This document shows positions 41,268-50,583 of a stretch of 64,000 nt of DNA, one piece after another. Below the pieces are notes generated by a model, which did no database searches, was not told the origin of the DNA, and saw nothing but the letters and a program-made list of their open reading frames with translations. The position numbers and the translations under genes were made by a program. This stretch comes from Micromonospora cremea (GTDB lineage: Bacteria; Actinomycetota; Actinomycetes; Mycobacteriales; Micromonosporaceae). Location: contig NZ_FSQT01000002.1 of the NCBI RefSeq assembly GCF_900143515.1, positions 2,791,501-2,855,500 of the forward strand, given 5' to 3'. Within the stretch, counting starts at the first letter, position 1; each line of letters opens with the position of its first letter.

Positions 41268-41726
41268 ATGACGCCACCGATGCACACGCCGTCCGGGGTC
41301 GTTGGCCGGCGGAGCTGGGGGCCGTGGGCCGTCGCCGCCGCCTGCGTGGTGGGGCTGCTGGTGGCGGCAATCCCTCCGGTGCTCGGCTTTCTGGTGTTGG
41401 CGTACGGCGGCCCGGACATCGATGAGCCGCGAGCCGCAGCCGATCGGTTCGTGCAGCACCTGGAGCAGAACCAGGACGAGGCCGCTTACCGCTCGATGTG
41501 CTCGCAGGCGAAGGACCGAATCACCGTCGCAGAGTTCACCGAGGCGGTGGAGCGACTGGGCCGCCCGGTCTCCCACGATCTCGGGCGGGCCGGATTCGGC
41601 AACGAAGCCGGCAGCAGTGCGTTCGTGACCGTGCGACTGACCGACCGCTCCGGTGCGACGACGTCGGTGAGTCTCCGGCTCGAGACCGAACCAGGCTGGC
41701 GCGTCTGCAGCGACACCTTCGGCTGA
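41268..41726 (+). CDS. single-pass membrane protein with DUF4878-like extracytoplasmic domain
   Basis: 152 residues from the ATG at 41268: an N-terminal helix (WAVAAACVVGLLVAAIPPVLG), then a small NTF2-like domain (AAADRFVQHLEQNQDEAAY, MCSQAKDRITVAEFTEAVERL, WRVCSDTFG) with two Cys that could pair outside the cell. Similar domains occur in many actinomycete lipoproteins. Role unknown. Confidence 0.72.
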   Translation: MTPPMHTPSGVVGRRSWGPWAVAAACVVGLLVAAIPPVLGFLVLAYGGPDIDEPRAAADRFVQHLEQNQDEAAYRSMCSQAKDRITVAEFTEAVERLGRPVSHDLGRAGFGNEAGSSAFVTVRLTDRSGATTSVSLRLETEPGWRVCSDTFG

Positions 41727-41845
41727 CCGTCGTCCTTCGCGCGCACGACGAACCCGCCAGGGGTGGGTACCGGTTGTCGCCTGGCTGCCCCAGCAGTGCG
41801 GTCGCGCCCCCGACACGTAGGCCGGGGGCGCCACGTCGTGGTGGG

Positions 41846-42037
41846 TCAGCTGGTGAAGTCGTCCGAAACGTCCCGGGCGTCCTCCTGGACGTGCTCGCCG
41901 GGCTTGTTGCCCCGGATTTCATCGCGTTGCGCCACCTGATCCGCCTGCGACCGCTCGTTCTGGGTCATGTTGCCCACCTGCGCCCTGGCAGGACCGGCTA
42001 CGCGCTCGACCTGGTCGTTGGCCCTCTCGACGCTCAT
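41846..42037 (-). CDS. 63-aa hydrophilic stress-type protein
   Basis: From the ATG at 42037 with GGGAGG upstream: SVERANDQVERVAGPARAQV, then NMTQNERSQADQVAQRDEIR and an acidic end. It is highly charged, Gln/Arg/Asp-rich, with no hydrophobic core, resembling CsbD-like or other small desiccation/stress proteins by composition only. Confidence 0.6.
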   Translation of the reverse strand: MSVERANDQVERVAGPARAQVGNMTQNERSQADQVAQRDEIRGNKPGEHVQEDARDVSDDFTS

Positions 42038-42249
42038 GTCGCCTCCCTCTCGTTCGGCGGATGCCTCTGCTGACCCGCGTCCCCGCCCTCCGGTGGGGAA
42101 AACCCTGGTCGGCTCCCAAACGATGGCCCCCGACCGGACGAGATGTGATCGCGACGTGCAGATCTCATGGAGGTCCGTCGCTACTCGTTGTGGCGCCAGA
42201 AGCCGTCCGCATAGCGTTCGAGGAGCGGCGGCGAAGACGGGTGGCCACC

Positions 42250-43029
42250 ATGGATTTCGAGGAATGGGTACGAAGGTTCGCGGCCAATGCCGAGCGCCGC
42301 CGGCTCGACGGGGACCCGGCGTGGGGTACGGCGCGCTCATTGGACCGGGCGCTGATTCGGAGCCTGCAGCGATTCCAGGCCGGCGAGGATGGCGACGGCG
42401 CGAGCCTCATCCGCAAGAGCGACCTGGCCGGTGACCCGCACTATCTGGCGGCCATTCGGCTGTTCGTCGTCGAGGAACAGAACCACGCGCGGCTTCTCGA
42501 ACACCTGTTGCTCAGTGCGGGTGCCTCCACGATCGACGGCCACTGGAGCGATCGGGTGTTCGTGGCGGTGCGGCGCGCACTGGGGCTGCGACTCGAACTG
42601 ATGACGCTGATGGTCGCGGAGGTCGTCGCGCTGCGCTACTACCGGGCGGTACGCGACGGGACAGCGAATCCGCTGGTCACGGATGTTGGTCGCCGCATCC
42701 TGGCCGACGAGCAGGCACACGTGCCGTTCCACGCCCAGCGGCTCGGCGAGGGCTTCGCCGGGCTGGGCCGATCGGCGCGGGCGACGGTGGCGGCCGGTTG
42801 GTGGGCACTGCTGCTCGGCGCGGCGTGCGTGGTCGCGTTCGGGCACGGCTCGGCATTACGCCTGCTCGGTGTCGGTCGGCTCCGCTTCATCGCCGAAACC
42901 GCGGCGCTCTTTCGACCAGTGGTGCGCGACGTGCTGTTTGAACGGCGTCGGTCCGACCGTGCCGAGCCGCCGGGACAGCACGGCGCTGAGCAGCGAGACA
43001 GGCGCGGACACCGCAATCTCGCCAGGTAG
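42250..43029 (+). CDS. ferritin-like-fold protein with C-terminal membrane segment
   Basis: 259 residues from the ATG at 42250. Two helices carry ExxH di-metal motifs: VVEEQNHARLLEHLL and ILADEQAHVPFHAQRL, with ELMTLMVAEVVALRYYRA between them, as in ferritin-like diiron proteins. A hydrophobic stretch (AGWWALLLGAACVVAFGHGS) follows and suggests membrane association. Function unknown; an oxidase or desaturase-like role is possible. Confidence 0.68.
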   Translation: MDFEEWVRRFAANAERRRLDGDPAWGTARSLDRALIRSLQRFQAGEDGDGASLIRKSDLAGDPHYLAAIRLFVVEEQNHARLLEHLLLSAGASTIDGHWSDRVFVAVRRALGLRLELMTLMVAEVVALRYYRAVRDGTANPLVTDVGRRILADEQAHVPFHAQRLGEGFAGLGRSARATVAAGWWALLLGAACVVAFGHGSALRLLGVGRLRFIAETAALFRPVVRDVLFERRRSDRAEPPGQHGAEQRDRRGHRNLAR

Positions 43030-43068
43030 GCGGAGCCGGTCCGGGTGGACCGACTCCACCTCGAAGCG

Positions 43069-44001
43069 TCACGGCTTCCAGGAGCCGGAGGTCTCGAACT
43101 CGTGCTGGTACTCCAGCACGCCCTTGGTGTCGGGCACGTCGAACACGACGCTGCCGGTGCGCTTGGTGCCGGCGGTCAGGTCGTTGCCGGCGGGCAGGGG
43201 CTTGCCGCACCCCGAGAAGGCCCCACCGATCGCGTTGGTCTCGGTGCCGTCGGCGGCGACCCACTGGAAGTAGAGCGGGTTCGTCGAGCCGGTGCCCGTG
43301 GTGACCGTGAAGGTCACGTCGGCGATCACGTACATGCCCTCGTCGGGCTTGAGGCCGTACGACTTGCAGGGCTTGGTGGAGGTGCTGAACTTCGTCACCG
43401 TGACCTCGACGGTGCCGTCGTCGCCGTCGATGACCAGGGTGTCCCCGGGCGACATGTTCCGGGTGTCGTCGTCGGCCGAGGGCGGGGCCGACGAGGGGTC
43501 GTCGCGGGGCGGCTGCCCGACGCCCCGGGTCACGCCGGGGGTGGGGAGAGCGTCGGTCACGTCGTTGGCGGCATGGTTCGCGCCGATGACCACCGCCACG
43601 ATGCCGCCGGCGCAGCACAGCAGGGTGAGCACGGCCGCGGTGACCGCGATGACCACCACGGTCCTGTTGGAGTTCTTCGTCGGCACGGGCGGCGGCATGG
43701 TGAGCGGGTAGCCCGGCACGCCGGGTGGCGGGTACGCGCCGCTGCCAGCCGCCGGGTACGCGCCGCCCGGAAGCGGCGGCTGCGGCCAGGCCTGGCCCGG
43801 CGGGGTCGGGTACGGCGTGCTGGCGTACGGCGGCTGCGGCGCGTTCCCCCCTGCCGACCACGGGTTGGGTGGTACGGGTGCCTGCGGGAGGGTCGGCTCG
43901 GCGGCGGCCTGCTGCGGTGCCGCCGGGAACGGCTGCGTCGGCGGCTCCAGGCTCGGCTGTTGGGGGTCCTGCGGCCCGACGGGGGGCTGGGGGTGGGTCA
44001 C
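43069..44001 (-). CDS. DUF4352-like protein, Pro-rich N-terminus and one TM
   Basis: 310 residues from the GTG at 44001 (AAGGAGCAC upstream). Residues 1-130 are Pro/Gln/Tyr-rich, cytoplasmic and disordered. One helix follows (TVVVIAVTAAVLTLLCCAGG), then an extracytoplasmic immunoglobulin-like DUF4352 domain (VEVTVTKFSTSTKPC, MYVIADVTFTVTTGTG, FSGCGKPLPAGNDL, GSVVFDVPDTKGVLEY). The cysteines could form a disulfide. Surface role, unknown ligand. Confidence 0.75.
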   Translation of the reverse strand: MTHPQPPVGPQDPQQPSLEPPTQPFPAAPQQAAAEPTLPQAPVPPNPWSAGGNAPQPPYASTPYPTPPGQAWPQPPLPGGAYPAAGSGAYPPPGVPGYPLTMPPPVPTKNSNRTVVVIAVTAAVLTLLCCAGGIVAVVIGANHAANDVTDALPTPGVTRGVGQPPRDDPSSAPPSADDDTRNMSPGDTLVIDGDDGTVEVTVTKFSTSTKPCKSYGLKPDEGMYVIADVTFTVTTGTGSTNPLYFQWVAADGTETNAIGGAFSGCGKPLPAGNDLTAGTKRTGSVVFDVPDTKGVLEYQHEFETSGSWKP

Positions 44002-44198
44002 CGTGCTCCTTGGCGCCTCGGTACGTGCGGTTCGCGAACCCGCCGACGCTACCGTGCGTCGCCGATCGCCCGGTCGTCGCGCCGGCTCCCGCCCATGCCC
44101 GGTGGGAGCCCGACGGGGCATGCGAACCTTACGGACCGGTCAACATGGACGGTGGCCGGCGACAGGCTGAGCGTCAGGGAAAGGTGAGCGCCTGGGCG

Positions 44199-44855
44199 TC
44201 AGCGGAGCGGGAGCACGGCGGCGGTGCGGACCAGCCCGTCGGCGACCACGAACCGGCCGCTGATCGTGGCGGGCGGGTCGGCGACCGCCGCCGCGTCCAC
44301 CCGGGCCGGCGCGATCCGGGCGGTGAACGTGCCGGCTTCCGGGTCCAGCTCCAGCCGGGCGTCGTGGAAGTCGAGCCAGCTTCCGACGACCGGGTACCAG
44401 ACCTTGTAGACGGTCTCCTTGGCGCTGAACAGCACGACCGGCCAGGAGATGCCGCCGGGCAGTCGTGCGCAGGTCTCCTCCTCCTCGGGCAGCAGCACGA
44501 GTCGGCGTACTCCCGCATTGACCTCGCGGTGCTGTTCGGCGTCCATGCCGACCGATCGGACGTCGGTGCTGCGGGCCGCCGCGGCGGCGCAGTAGCCGGT
44601 GGTGTGGGTGATGCTGCCGACCACCCCGGCCGGCCAGACGGGCGCGCGGTCGGCGGCGGCCGGCACGGCGGCCGGCGGCAGGCCGAGACCGGCCATGGCC
44701 CGCCGGGCGCAGATCCGCCCGGCGGTGAAGTCCCGCCGGCGGGTCTGAACCGCCCGCTCGCCCAGGCACGCCTGCTCGGCGGCGAGCAGCTCCCCGGCCC
44801 AGTCGTCCGAGCCGGCGACCGCCACGGCGACCGTCGGCGGCAGCAGGTCACGCAT
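44199..44855 (-). CDS. 4'-phosphopantetheinyl transferase (EntD/Sfp-like)
   Basis: A 218-residue enzyme that loads the phosphopantetheine arm from CoA onto carrier proteins. RRRDFTAGRICARRAM is the CoA-binding basic motif, VGSITHTTGYCAAAAA the middle motif, VGMDAEQH the Mg site and FSAKETVYKVWYP the catalytic WxxKEA-like motif. EntD-type proteins serve siderophore or polyketide synthases; no such cluster is in the window, so it acts in trans. Confidence 0.9.
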   Translation of the reverse strand: MRDLLPPTVAVAVAGSDDWAGELLAAEQACLGERAVQTRRRDFTAGRICARRAMAGLGLPPAAVPAAADRAPVWPAGVVGSITHTTGYCAAAAARSTDVRSVGMDAEQHREVNAGVRRLVLLPEEEETCARLPGGISWPVVLFSAKETVYKVWYPVVGSWLDFHDARLELDPEAGTFTARIAPARVDAAAVADPPATISGRFVVADGLVRTAAVLPLR

Positions 44856-45063
44856 CGCCGGCTACCGGTCGGTAGGAACGAAGGTGCGGCGGCGACATTC
44901 GGTCGACCGTCAAATTTCCGACTGTCACGAGGGGAGAACGTACCGGAAGGATGTAACACCGGAGAGACGCAAAGCGCTCGCCGGTTGATGGCACCGGGGG
45001 GCCACCATCGCCGACCGGGGCACGGCGACCGCCAGCCCCACGGACATCTGGAGAGGACGTGCG

Positions 45064-45330
45064 ATGACCGATGGTGCGGAACGGCCGGGGGGACGGGCTG
45101 ACGATCACGCGCCGACCACCCCCGGCTGGAGCTGCGGCTCCTGCGGCGACGAGTGGCCGTGCGCGACGAAGCGCAGCCGGCTGCTGGCTGAATACGGGGG
45201 TGACCGGGCGATGCTCAGCGTCTACCTGGGCTCCTGTCTCGCCGCCGCCACGGAGGACCTGCGCGCCGCCCCGGTCATGTCCCTCCAGGATCGGTTCATC
45301 GGCTGGCTGCCGCGCTCGCGACGCGGCTGA
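45064..45330 (+). CDS. conserved small protein with CxxC-WPC motif
   Basis: An 88-residue protein with the pattern WSCGSCGDEWPCATKRSRLL and later YLGSCLAAATEDL, seen in many actinomycetes as a hypothetical protein. The three to four Cys could bind a metal. Cytoplasmic. No neighbour suggests a role. Confidence 0.7.
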   Translation: MTDGAERPGGRADDHAPTTPGWSCGSCGDEWPCATKRSRLLAEYGGDRAMLSVYLGSCLAAATEDLRAAPVMSLQDRFIGWLPRSRRG

Positions 45331-45381
45331 GCCCACCGGTGGCCCCGCCGCCGGGACGGGACCACCGGGGACCGGGCTCGT

Positions 45382-46164
45382 TCAGGCGCGCCGGGGGCGC
45401 CGGGTCAGGGCGAAGCCGACCACGCCGGCCACCGCGGCGAGCACACCGCCGATGCCGGTCCAGACCCAGCGCGAGCCGAGCTCCGGCAGCCAGTCCGCCG
45501 GGGAGTCACCCTCGTCGTCGGCCTCGGCGTCGGCCGCCGGTACGGCGTTGAGCACCGCGCCCGCCCTGGTGTTCGGCACCAGCGGCGCCGCCAGCTCGCC
45601 GTCGTCGGCCGAGGCGCCCCGGTCGGCGACGGTGCCGACCAGCAGGTCCACGTCGATCGGCGCGCCCAGGTCCGGCTCCGGCAGGTCCACCACGGAAAGC
45701 CGGACGACGTACGTGCCGGGCAGCGGATCGGCCGACCACGGCTCCGCCCAGGGCCGCACCTCGCGCAGCGTGCAGCCCAACGCCACGCTCGACGCCTGCG
45801 CGTCCACGGTCGGGGTCTGCGCCCCGGCGGTGCACGCCTGCCGCCGGCGCAGTCCGTCGAAGACGTCGACGGTCCAGGTGGAGGCACCGCTGCGCGCCTT
45901 CGGGAAGGTGACGGTGGCGCTGATCTCCTGCACCTGCCCGGCCATTGCCGGGAAGGACCAGTAGAGGTGGTCGCCGACCGAGGCGTCCACCCGCACCGGT
46001 TGCCCGGCGGTGATCGGCGTGGCGGTCAGGAACGACGTGCCCGCCCGGGTCACCGGCGTGGCGCCCGGCGAGGGGGTGGGGGCGGCGACGGCCGCCGCGG
46101 GCAGCAGCGCGGACCCGCCGGCGGCGAGGACCGCCGCCAGCGACCGGAACAGTGCGGTACGCAT
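45382..46164 (-). CDS. secreted protein with C-terminal TM anchor, partner of VWA protein
   Basis: 260 residues from the ATG at 46164 (GGAGG 9 nt upstream). Sec signal (LAAVLAAGGSALLPAAAVAA), a beta-rich extracytoplasmic domain (VDASVGDHLYWSFPAMAGQV, YVVRLSVVDLP), an acidic linker, and a single helix (GGVLAAVAGVVGFALTRRP) with a basic end. Its start overlaps the VWA gene's stop (TGATG), so the two are made together and probably form a surface complex. Confidence 0.72.
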   Translation of the reverse strand: MRTALFRSLAAVLAAGGSALLPAAAVAAPTPSPGATPVTRAGTSFLTATPITAGQPVRVDASVGDHLYWSFPAMAGQVQEISATVTFPKARSGASTWTVDVFDGLRRRQACTAGAQTPTVDAQASSVALGCTLREVRPWAEPWSADPLPGTYVVRLSVVDLPEPDLGAPIDVDLLVGTVADRGASADDGELAAPLVPNTRAGAVLNAVPAADAEADDEGDSPADWLPELGSRWVWTGIGGVLAAVAGVVGFALTRRPRRA

Positions 46165-47471
46165 CAGTTTGTCCTCCAGGTGGCGACCCACCAGCGGGTG
46201 AGCAGGCCGGCGAGCAGTCCGGTGAGCAGGCCGGCCACGGTGAGCAGGGCGAGCAGCGCCCAGCCCCGGCCGAGGTCGGGCCCGTCCGGCGCGGGCGCGG
46301 CGGCGACCACGTCGACGGTCAGCTCCACCGGCATGCCGGGCGTCGCCGCGGTGCCGGGGCGTGGGGCGAAGGAGTTGCTGACCACCAGGCAGACGGTGGT
46401 GGGCTCGATGACCGCCGTCGCGGTCTCCTCGGCCTCGACGGCGTCCTCGTCGTCGGCGCTGGCCGACCAGCGCAGCCCGGCGGAGAGCACGTCGGCCCGC
46501 CCGCTGCCGGCGTCCGCGCCTCGGACCAGTTCCCGGCCGTCCGCCGCGGTGGCCCGCAGCAGCACCCCGTAGTCCCGGTTCACCGGCCGGTCCAGAGCCA
46601 TGCTCACCGACGCGCGTAGCTCCTGCCCGGGCCGCACCGGCACCCGGTAGTACCGGTGCTCGGAGAACGCCTCCCGGTCGGCGTAGACACCGGGGGCCAG
46701 CAGCGGCGCCGAGTCGCAGGCGTTCGCGCCGCCGACCACGGTCGGGGCCAGGGTGTGCGTGTCACCGGCACGCTCGACGAGTTGCTTGATCCGGTCGGTC
46801 AGCTCCTCGGCGCTCTGCGCCGCGGTGTAGGTGCCGCCGGTCGCCCCGGCGATGCAGAGCAGCTGCCGGCGGACCTTCTCGTCGGGAGCCAGGCCGAGCG
46901 TGTCGACCACCAGGCTGGTGCCCTGGGCGGCCAACTCGCGGGCCACCTCGCACGGGTCCGGCGGGGCGCAGGTGTCCTCCCCGTCGGTGATCAGCACGAT
47001 CCGTCGGGTGGTGGCGCCGGTGCCCAAATCCTGCGCGGCGGAGCGCAGCGCGAGGCCGACCGGCGTGAACCCGGTCGGTCGCAGCGTCGCCACCGCCGCC
47101 TTGGCCCGGGCCCGGTCCACCGGCCCGACGGGCACGATCTGCTGGGTGTCCTGGCAGCCGACCTTCTTGTCCTTGCCCCGGTAGGTCGCGCCGAGCACCC
47201 GGATGCCGAGCTGGGTTTCCGCGGGCAGCGCGTCCACCACCTCGTTGAACGCCTGCTGAGCGACCGAGATTCGGCTACGTCCGTCGATGTCCGCGGCCCG
47301 CATCGAGCCGCTGACGTCGAGCACCAGCTCGACCCGGGGCGGCTCGGCCACCGGCTCGTCGTCGGCCGCCGCCGGGACCGGCCCGGTCAGCGCGGTGGTC
47401 GCCAGCAGTCCGAGAAGGACGGCCGCCGATCGTCTGAAGTTGATCACGGTCCGCAGTGTAGTGAGATCCAC
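46164..47471 (-). CDS. secreted VWA-domain protein with C-terminal TM
   Basis: A 435-residue type I membrane protein (a GTG eight codons in is an alternative start). Signal (AAVLLGLLATTALTGPVPAA), a VWA domain at about 45-230 with an intact MIDAS (VLDVSGSM, FTPVG, LITDGEDTC), a beta-sandwich domain (YYRVPVRPGQELRASVSM) and a C-terminal helix (LLALLTVAGLLTGLLAGLL). Extracellular metal-dependent adhesion or assembly is likely. It is coupled to the downstream secreted partner. Confidence 0.82.
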   Translation of the reverse strand: MDLTTLRTVINFRRSAAVLLGLLATTALTGPVPAAADDEPVAEPPRVELVLDVSGSMRAADIDGRSRISVAQQAFNEVVDALPAETQLGIRVLGATYRGKDKKVGCQDTQQIVPVGPVDRARAKAAVATLRPTGFTPVGLALRSAAQDLGTGATTRRIVLITDGEDTCAPPDPCEVARELAAQGTSLVVDTLGLAPDEKVRRQLLCIAGATGGTYTAAQSAEELTDRIKQLVERAGDTHTLAPTVVGGANACDSAPLLAPGVYADREAFSEHRYYRVPVRPGQELRASVSMALDRPVNRDYGVLLRATAADGRELVRGADAGSGRADVLSAGLRWSASADDEDAVEAEETATAVIEPTTVCLVVSNSFAPRPGTAATPGMPVELTVDVVAAAPAPDGPDLGRGWALLALLTVAGLLTGLLAGLLTRWWVATWRTN

Positions 47472-47758
47472 ATTGGATGATCATTTGGGTGGCGGTTGGT
47501 GATCGCCGAGCGCCCGGTGCGGCGGCGGCCTCCGGCACCCGTCGATGCCGGGCCGCGGGCACGAGTGGCGGGTGCCGGCGGCGGGTGCGGCGAGCGCGGT
47601 CACGCGGCCCCGGACCTGCCCGTTCAGGGCGCTGCGTCCACGCCGGGTCACCCACGGTCAACGGCTGGAGGGGAGGCGTCGGCCCTGCCCGTATCCGTCG
47701 GAAATCTGACCCAAGTCGACCCGTTGTGCCGGTGGTGCGCGGTGGTTAAGCTCTTCAT

Positions 47759-47806
47759 GCGCGCCCCAATCGCCCGCTTCCCCCGTGGCAGGCGATCGGG
47801 GCGCGC
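47759..47806. terminator. 16-bp-stem hairpin
   Basis: The arms at 47759-47774 and 47791-47806 pair with one mismatch, followed by GTCTTTGT on the + strand. Confidence 0.6.
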
Positions 47807-47816
47807 GTCTTTGTAG

Positions 47817-47850
47817 AACGGGCCCGCACGCCGAAGCGTGCGGGCCCGTT
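47817..47850. terminator. perfect 15-bp-stem terminator hairpin
   Basis: AACGGGCCCGCACGC-CGAA-GCGTGCGGGCCCGTT is an exact palindrome with a GNRA-like CGAA loop, 36 bp past the pmt stop on the minus strand. Confidence 0.8.
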
Positions 47851-47885
47851 TCCGTCGCGCGGAACGGCGCGTCGCCTGTCGATGC

Positions 47886-49595
47886 TTATATCCAGCGCCC
47901 GTCCAGCCACATCCGGGCCAGCCAGTCCGAGTACGGCATCAGACGGCCCACGAAGATCGGATAGAAGTACGCGAAGCAGAGCGCCACCAGCAGCACGTAC
48001 GCACCGGCCACAACGCTGCCCACCAACCGGCGTTCGTAGCCCGGGTCCCCGGGCACCAGTGGCGCCACCTCGCCGACGTCACCCCCGGCCGGGGCGATCA
48101 GCGCACCCAGCACGTAGACGACAGCCAGCACCAGGAAGGGCAGCGCGGGTGCGGCGTAGAACGAGAACATCGTCCGGCCTTCGAGGGCGAACGCGAACCA
48201 GGGCAGCAGCCCGGCCGCCACGCTGAGCAGGAGCGCGCCGGCCCGCCAATCGCGGCGAGCCACACCCAGCCAGACCAGCGCCACCAGGGCCGGCAGGAAC
48301 GACCACCAGAGCAGCGGCGTGCCGAGCAGCAGGATCTCGGAGGCGCAGGTCGGCGCGCCGCAGGCGCCCTCGCCGGACCAGTGGAACGCCACCGGACGGC
48401 CGAGCAGAAGCCACTGCCATGGCCACGACTGGTACTTGTGCGCGTCGTCCAACCCGGTGTGGAAGCCGTAAGCCGCCCGGTGGTACTCGAAGAGGTTGAT
48501 CAGCGGGCCGATCACCGGGGCGTCACTGAGCGGGGCGCTCGGATAGGACGACGCGAGCCGGTAGTAGCCGTCGTCGCTGAGCAGCCAGCCCGACCAGGTG
48601 GCGAGGTAGGTGCCGACCATCAGCACGCCGGCCAGCACCAGCCAGGGCAGCTCGTCGAGCAGGGTGTCCCGCCAGGGTCGGCGGACCCCCGCCGAACGGC
48701 GGACGCCGACCTCCCAGAGGAGCACCAGCAGCGCGAAGGCCGGCACGAAGTAGAGCGCGCTCCACTTCACCGCGCAGGCGCAGCCGAGCAGCACCCCGGC
48801 GGCGAGCCGCCACCACGGCCAGGTGCGCCAGCCGGTCGGCGGTCGGCCGGCGCGGCCGGGCAGCGACGGGTCGAGCCCGTCGTCCAGCACCCGCGCCCAG
48901 CGCCGGCGGCGTGCGTCGCGGTCGAGCACCAGCGCGCCGAACGCGGCCAGCACGAAGAAGAGCAGGAAGATGTCGAGCAGCGCCGCGCGGGACAGCACCA
49001 GGTGGAAGCCGTCCAGGGCGAGCAGCAGGCCGGCCGCGCACCCCAGCACCGTCGAGCGGAACAGCCGCCGGCCGATGCGGACCAGGAGCAGCACCGACAG
49101 CGTGCCGACCACGGCCGCCGAGAACCGCCAGCCGAACTCCGGGGCGGTGGTGATCAGGTGCCCGGGGACGGAGACCTTGGAATCCGCGTCCTGATAGCCG
49201 AAGGCCCACTCGCCGAGGCCGATCAGCCACTTGCCCAGCGGCGGGTGCACCACGTACGACGGGGCGTTGTCCTTGTAGTTCCACTCGACGCCACGGCTGA
49301 TCAGCCCGTAGGCGTCCTTGGCGTAGTACGTCTCGTCGAAGATCTTGCCCTTGGGGCTGGACAGGCCGACGAAGCGCAGGATCGCCGCGATGGCCACCAC
49401 CACGGCGGTGGCCAGCCACGAGAAGCGGTCCAACCGGGTGTCGACGGTGGCGAACCGTCGGCGGACCACGCCGGACACCCCGCTGCCGCCGGCGCTGGGC
49501 GCCGCGGCCTCCTGGTCGGGGCTCTGGTCGCTCGTCACGTCGACCATCTTTGCCGGGTCGGCGCTCGGGCTCTGCGCTGTCGACGCACTCGTCAC
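47886..49595 (-). CDS. pmt: dolichyl-phosphate-mannose--protein mannosyltransferase
   Basis: A 569-residue GT39 enzyme from the GTG at 49595; a longer frame upstream would run into rsmI. It transfers mannose from polyprenyl-phosphate-mannose to Ser/Thr of exported proteins. The catalytic loop FDETYYAKDAYGLI follows the first helix; further features are WNYKDNAPSYVVHPPLGKWL, many helices, and a C-terminal YFYPIFVGRLMPYSDW. It diverges from rsmI, as in mycobacteria. Confidence 0.94.
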   Translation of the reverse strand: MTSASTAQSPSADPAKMVDVTSDQSPDQEAAAPSAGGSGVSGVVRRRFATVDTRLDRFSWLATAVVVAIAAILRFVGLSSPKGKIFDETYYAKDAYGLISRGVEWNYKDNAPSYVVHPPLGKWLIGLGEWAFGYQDADSKVSVPGHLITTAPEFGWRFSAAVVGTLSVLLLVRIGRRLFRSTVLGCAAGLLLALDGFHLVLSRAALLDIFLLFFVLAAFGALVLDRDARRRRWARVLDDGLDPSLPGRAGRPPTGWRTWPWWRLAAGVLLGCACAVKWSALYFVPAFALLVLLWEVGVRRSAGVRRPWRDTLLDELPWLVLAGVLMVGTYLATWSGWLLSDDGYYRLASSYPSAPLSDAPVIGPLINLFEYHRAAYGFHTGLDDAHKYQSWPWQWLLLGRPVAFHWSGEGACGAPTCASEILLLGTPLLWWSFLPALVALVWLGVARRDWRAGALLLSVAAGLLPWFAFALEGRTMFSFYAAPALPFLVLAVVYVLGALIAPAGGDVGEVAPLVPGDPGYERRLVGSVVAGAYVLLVALCFAYFYPIFVGRLMPYSDWLARMWLDGRWI

Positions 49596-49679
49596 CCGGC
49601 GATCGTAGGCTGCCAACGTGTCCGGTGGCGCCCGTCGTCCCTGATACCGGTATCCGCTGTCAACGAAGGAGACGATCCT

Positions 49680-50528
49680 GTGGGTGAAATGTCCGAAGCT
49701 GGGCGCCTGATCCTGCTCGGCGCCCCGCTCGGCAACCCCGCCGACGCCTCGGCCCGGTTCCGGGAGGTGCTGACCAGTGCCGACGTCGTGGCCGCCGAGG
49801 ACACTCGCCGGCTCATCCGGCTGGCCCGTGACCTCGACATCACCGTCGGCGGCCGGATCGTCTCCTACTTCGAGGGCAACGAGGAGCGGCGGACCCCCGA
49901 GCTGGTCGAGGTCATCCTCGGCGGGTACGTGGTGGCGCTGGTGACCGACGGCGGGATGCCGAGCGTCTCCGACCCCGGCTACCGGCTCGTCCGGGCCGCA
50001 CTGGACGTCGGGGCGCCGGTCACCGTCGCGCCCGGGCCGAGCGCGGTCACCACCGCGTTGGCGATCTCCGGGCTGCCCTGCGACCGGTTCTGCTTCGAGG
50101 GCTTCCTGCCCCGTACCCCCGGCGCCCGCCGATCCCGGCTGCGCGCCCTCGCCGCCGAGGAGCGCACCCTGGTCTTCTTCGAGGCGCCGCACCGGATCGG
50201 GGCGGCGCTCGCCGACTTGGCCGAGACGTTCGGCGCGGACCGGCCGGCGGCGCTGTGCCGGGAGCTGACCAAGACCTACGAGGAGGTGCTCCGCCGCCCG
50301 CTCGGTGAGCTGGCCCGGTGGGCCGCCGAGGGAGATCCGCGCGGGGAGATCACCCTGGTGGTGGCCGGGGCGCCGGTGACCGCCGCGGAACGCCCCGACG
50401 ACGACACCCTGCGCGCGGCGGTCGCCGAGCGGGAGGCGGCCGGGCGGTCCCGCCGCGACGCCATCACCGACGTCGCCACCGAGTACGGCCTGCGCCGCCG
50501 CGACGTGTACACCATCGTGCACAGCTGA
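49680..50528 (+). CDS. rsmI: 16S rRNA (cytidine1402-2'-O)-methyltransferase
   Basis: 282 residues from the GTG at 49680 (AAGGAG 8 nt upstream; an ATG three codons on is an alternative). A tetrapyrrole-methylase fold: GAPLGNPADAS, AAEDTRRLIRLARD, VALVTDGGMPSVSDPG, PGPSAVTTALAISGLPCDRF and the C-terminal HTH (RRDAITDVATEYGLRRRDVY). RsmI modifies C1402 of 16S rRNA in the decoding centre. Confidence 0.94.
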   Translation: MGEMSEAGRLILLGAPLGNPADASARFREVLTSADVVAAEDTRRLIRLARDLDITVGGRIVSYFEGNEERRTPELVEVILGGYVVALVTDGGMPSVSDPGYRLVRAALDVGAPVTVAPGPSAVTTALAISGLPCDRFCFEGFLPRTPGARRSRLRALAAEERTLVFFEAPHRIGAALADLAETFGADRPAALCRELTKTYEEVLRRPLGELARWAAEGDPRGEITLVVAGAPVTAAERPDDDTLRAAVAEREAAGRSRRDAITDVATEYGLRRRDVYTIVHS

Positions 50529-50583
50529 CCCGCGCTCCCGGGCGCGCCGTTCACTCAAGGGCCACGTCCACCGGGCGGACGGG

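Larger units (their letters stand above)
47472..47885. other. intergenic region with two terminators
   Basis: No protein gene is supported. It holds divergent upstream sequence for the VWA gene and two strong hairpins near 47759-47850, listed separately, that end the pmt transcript. Confidence 0.6.
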
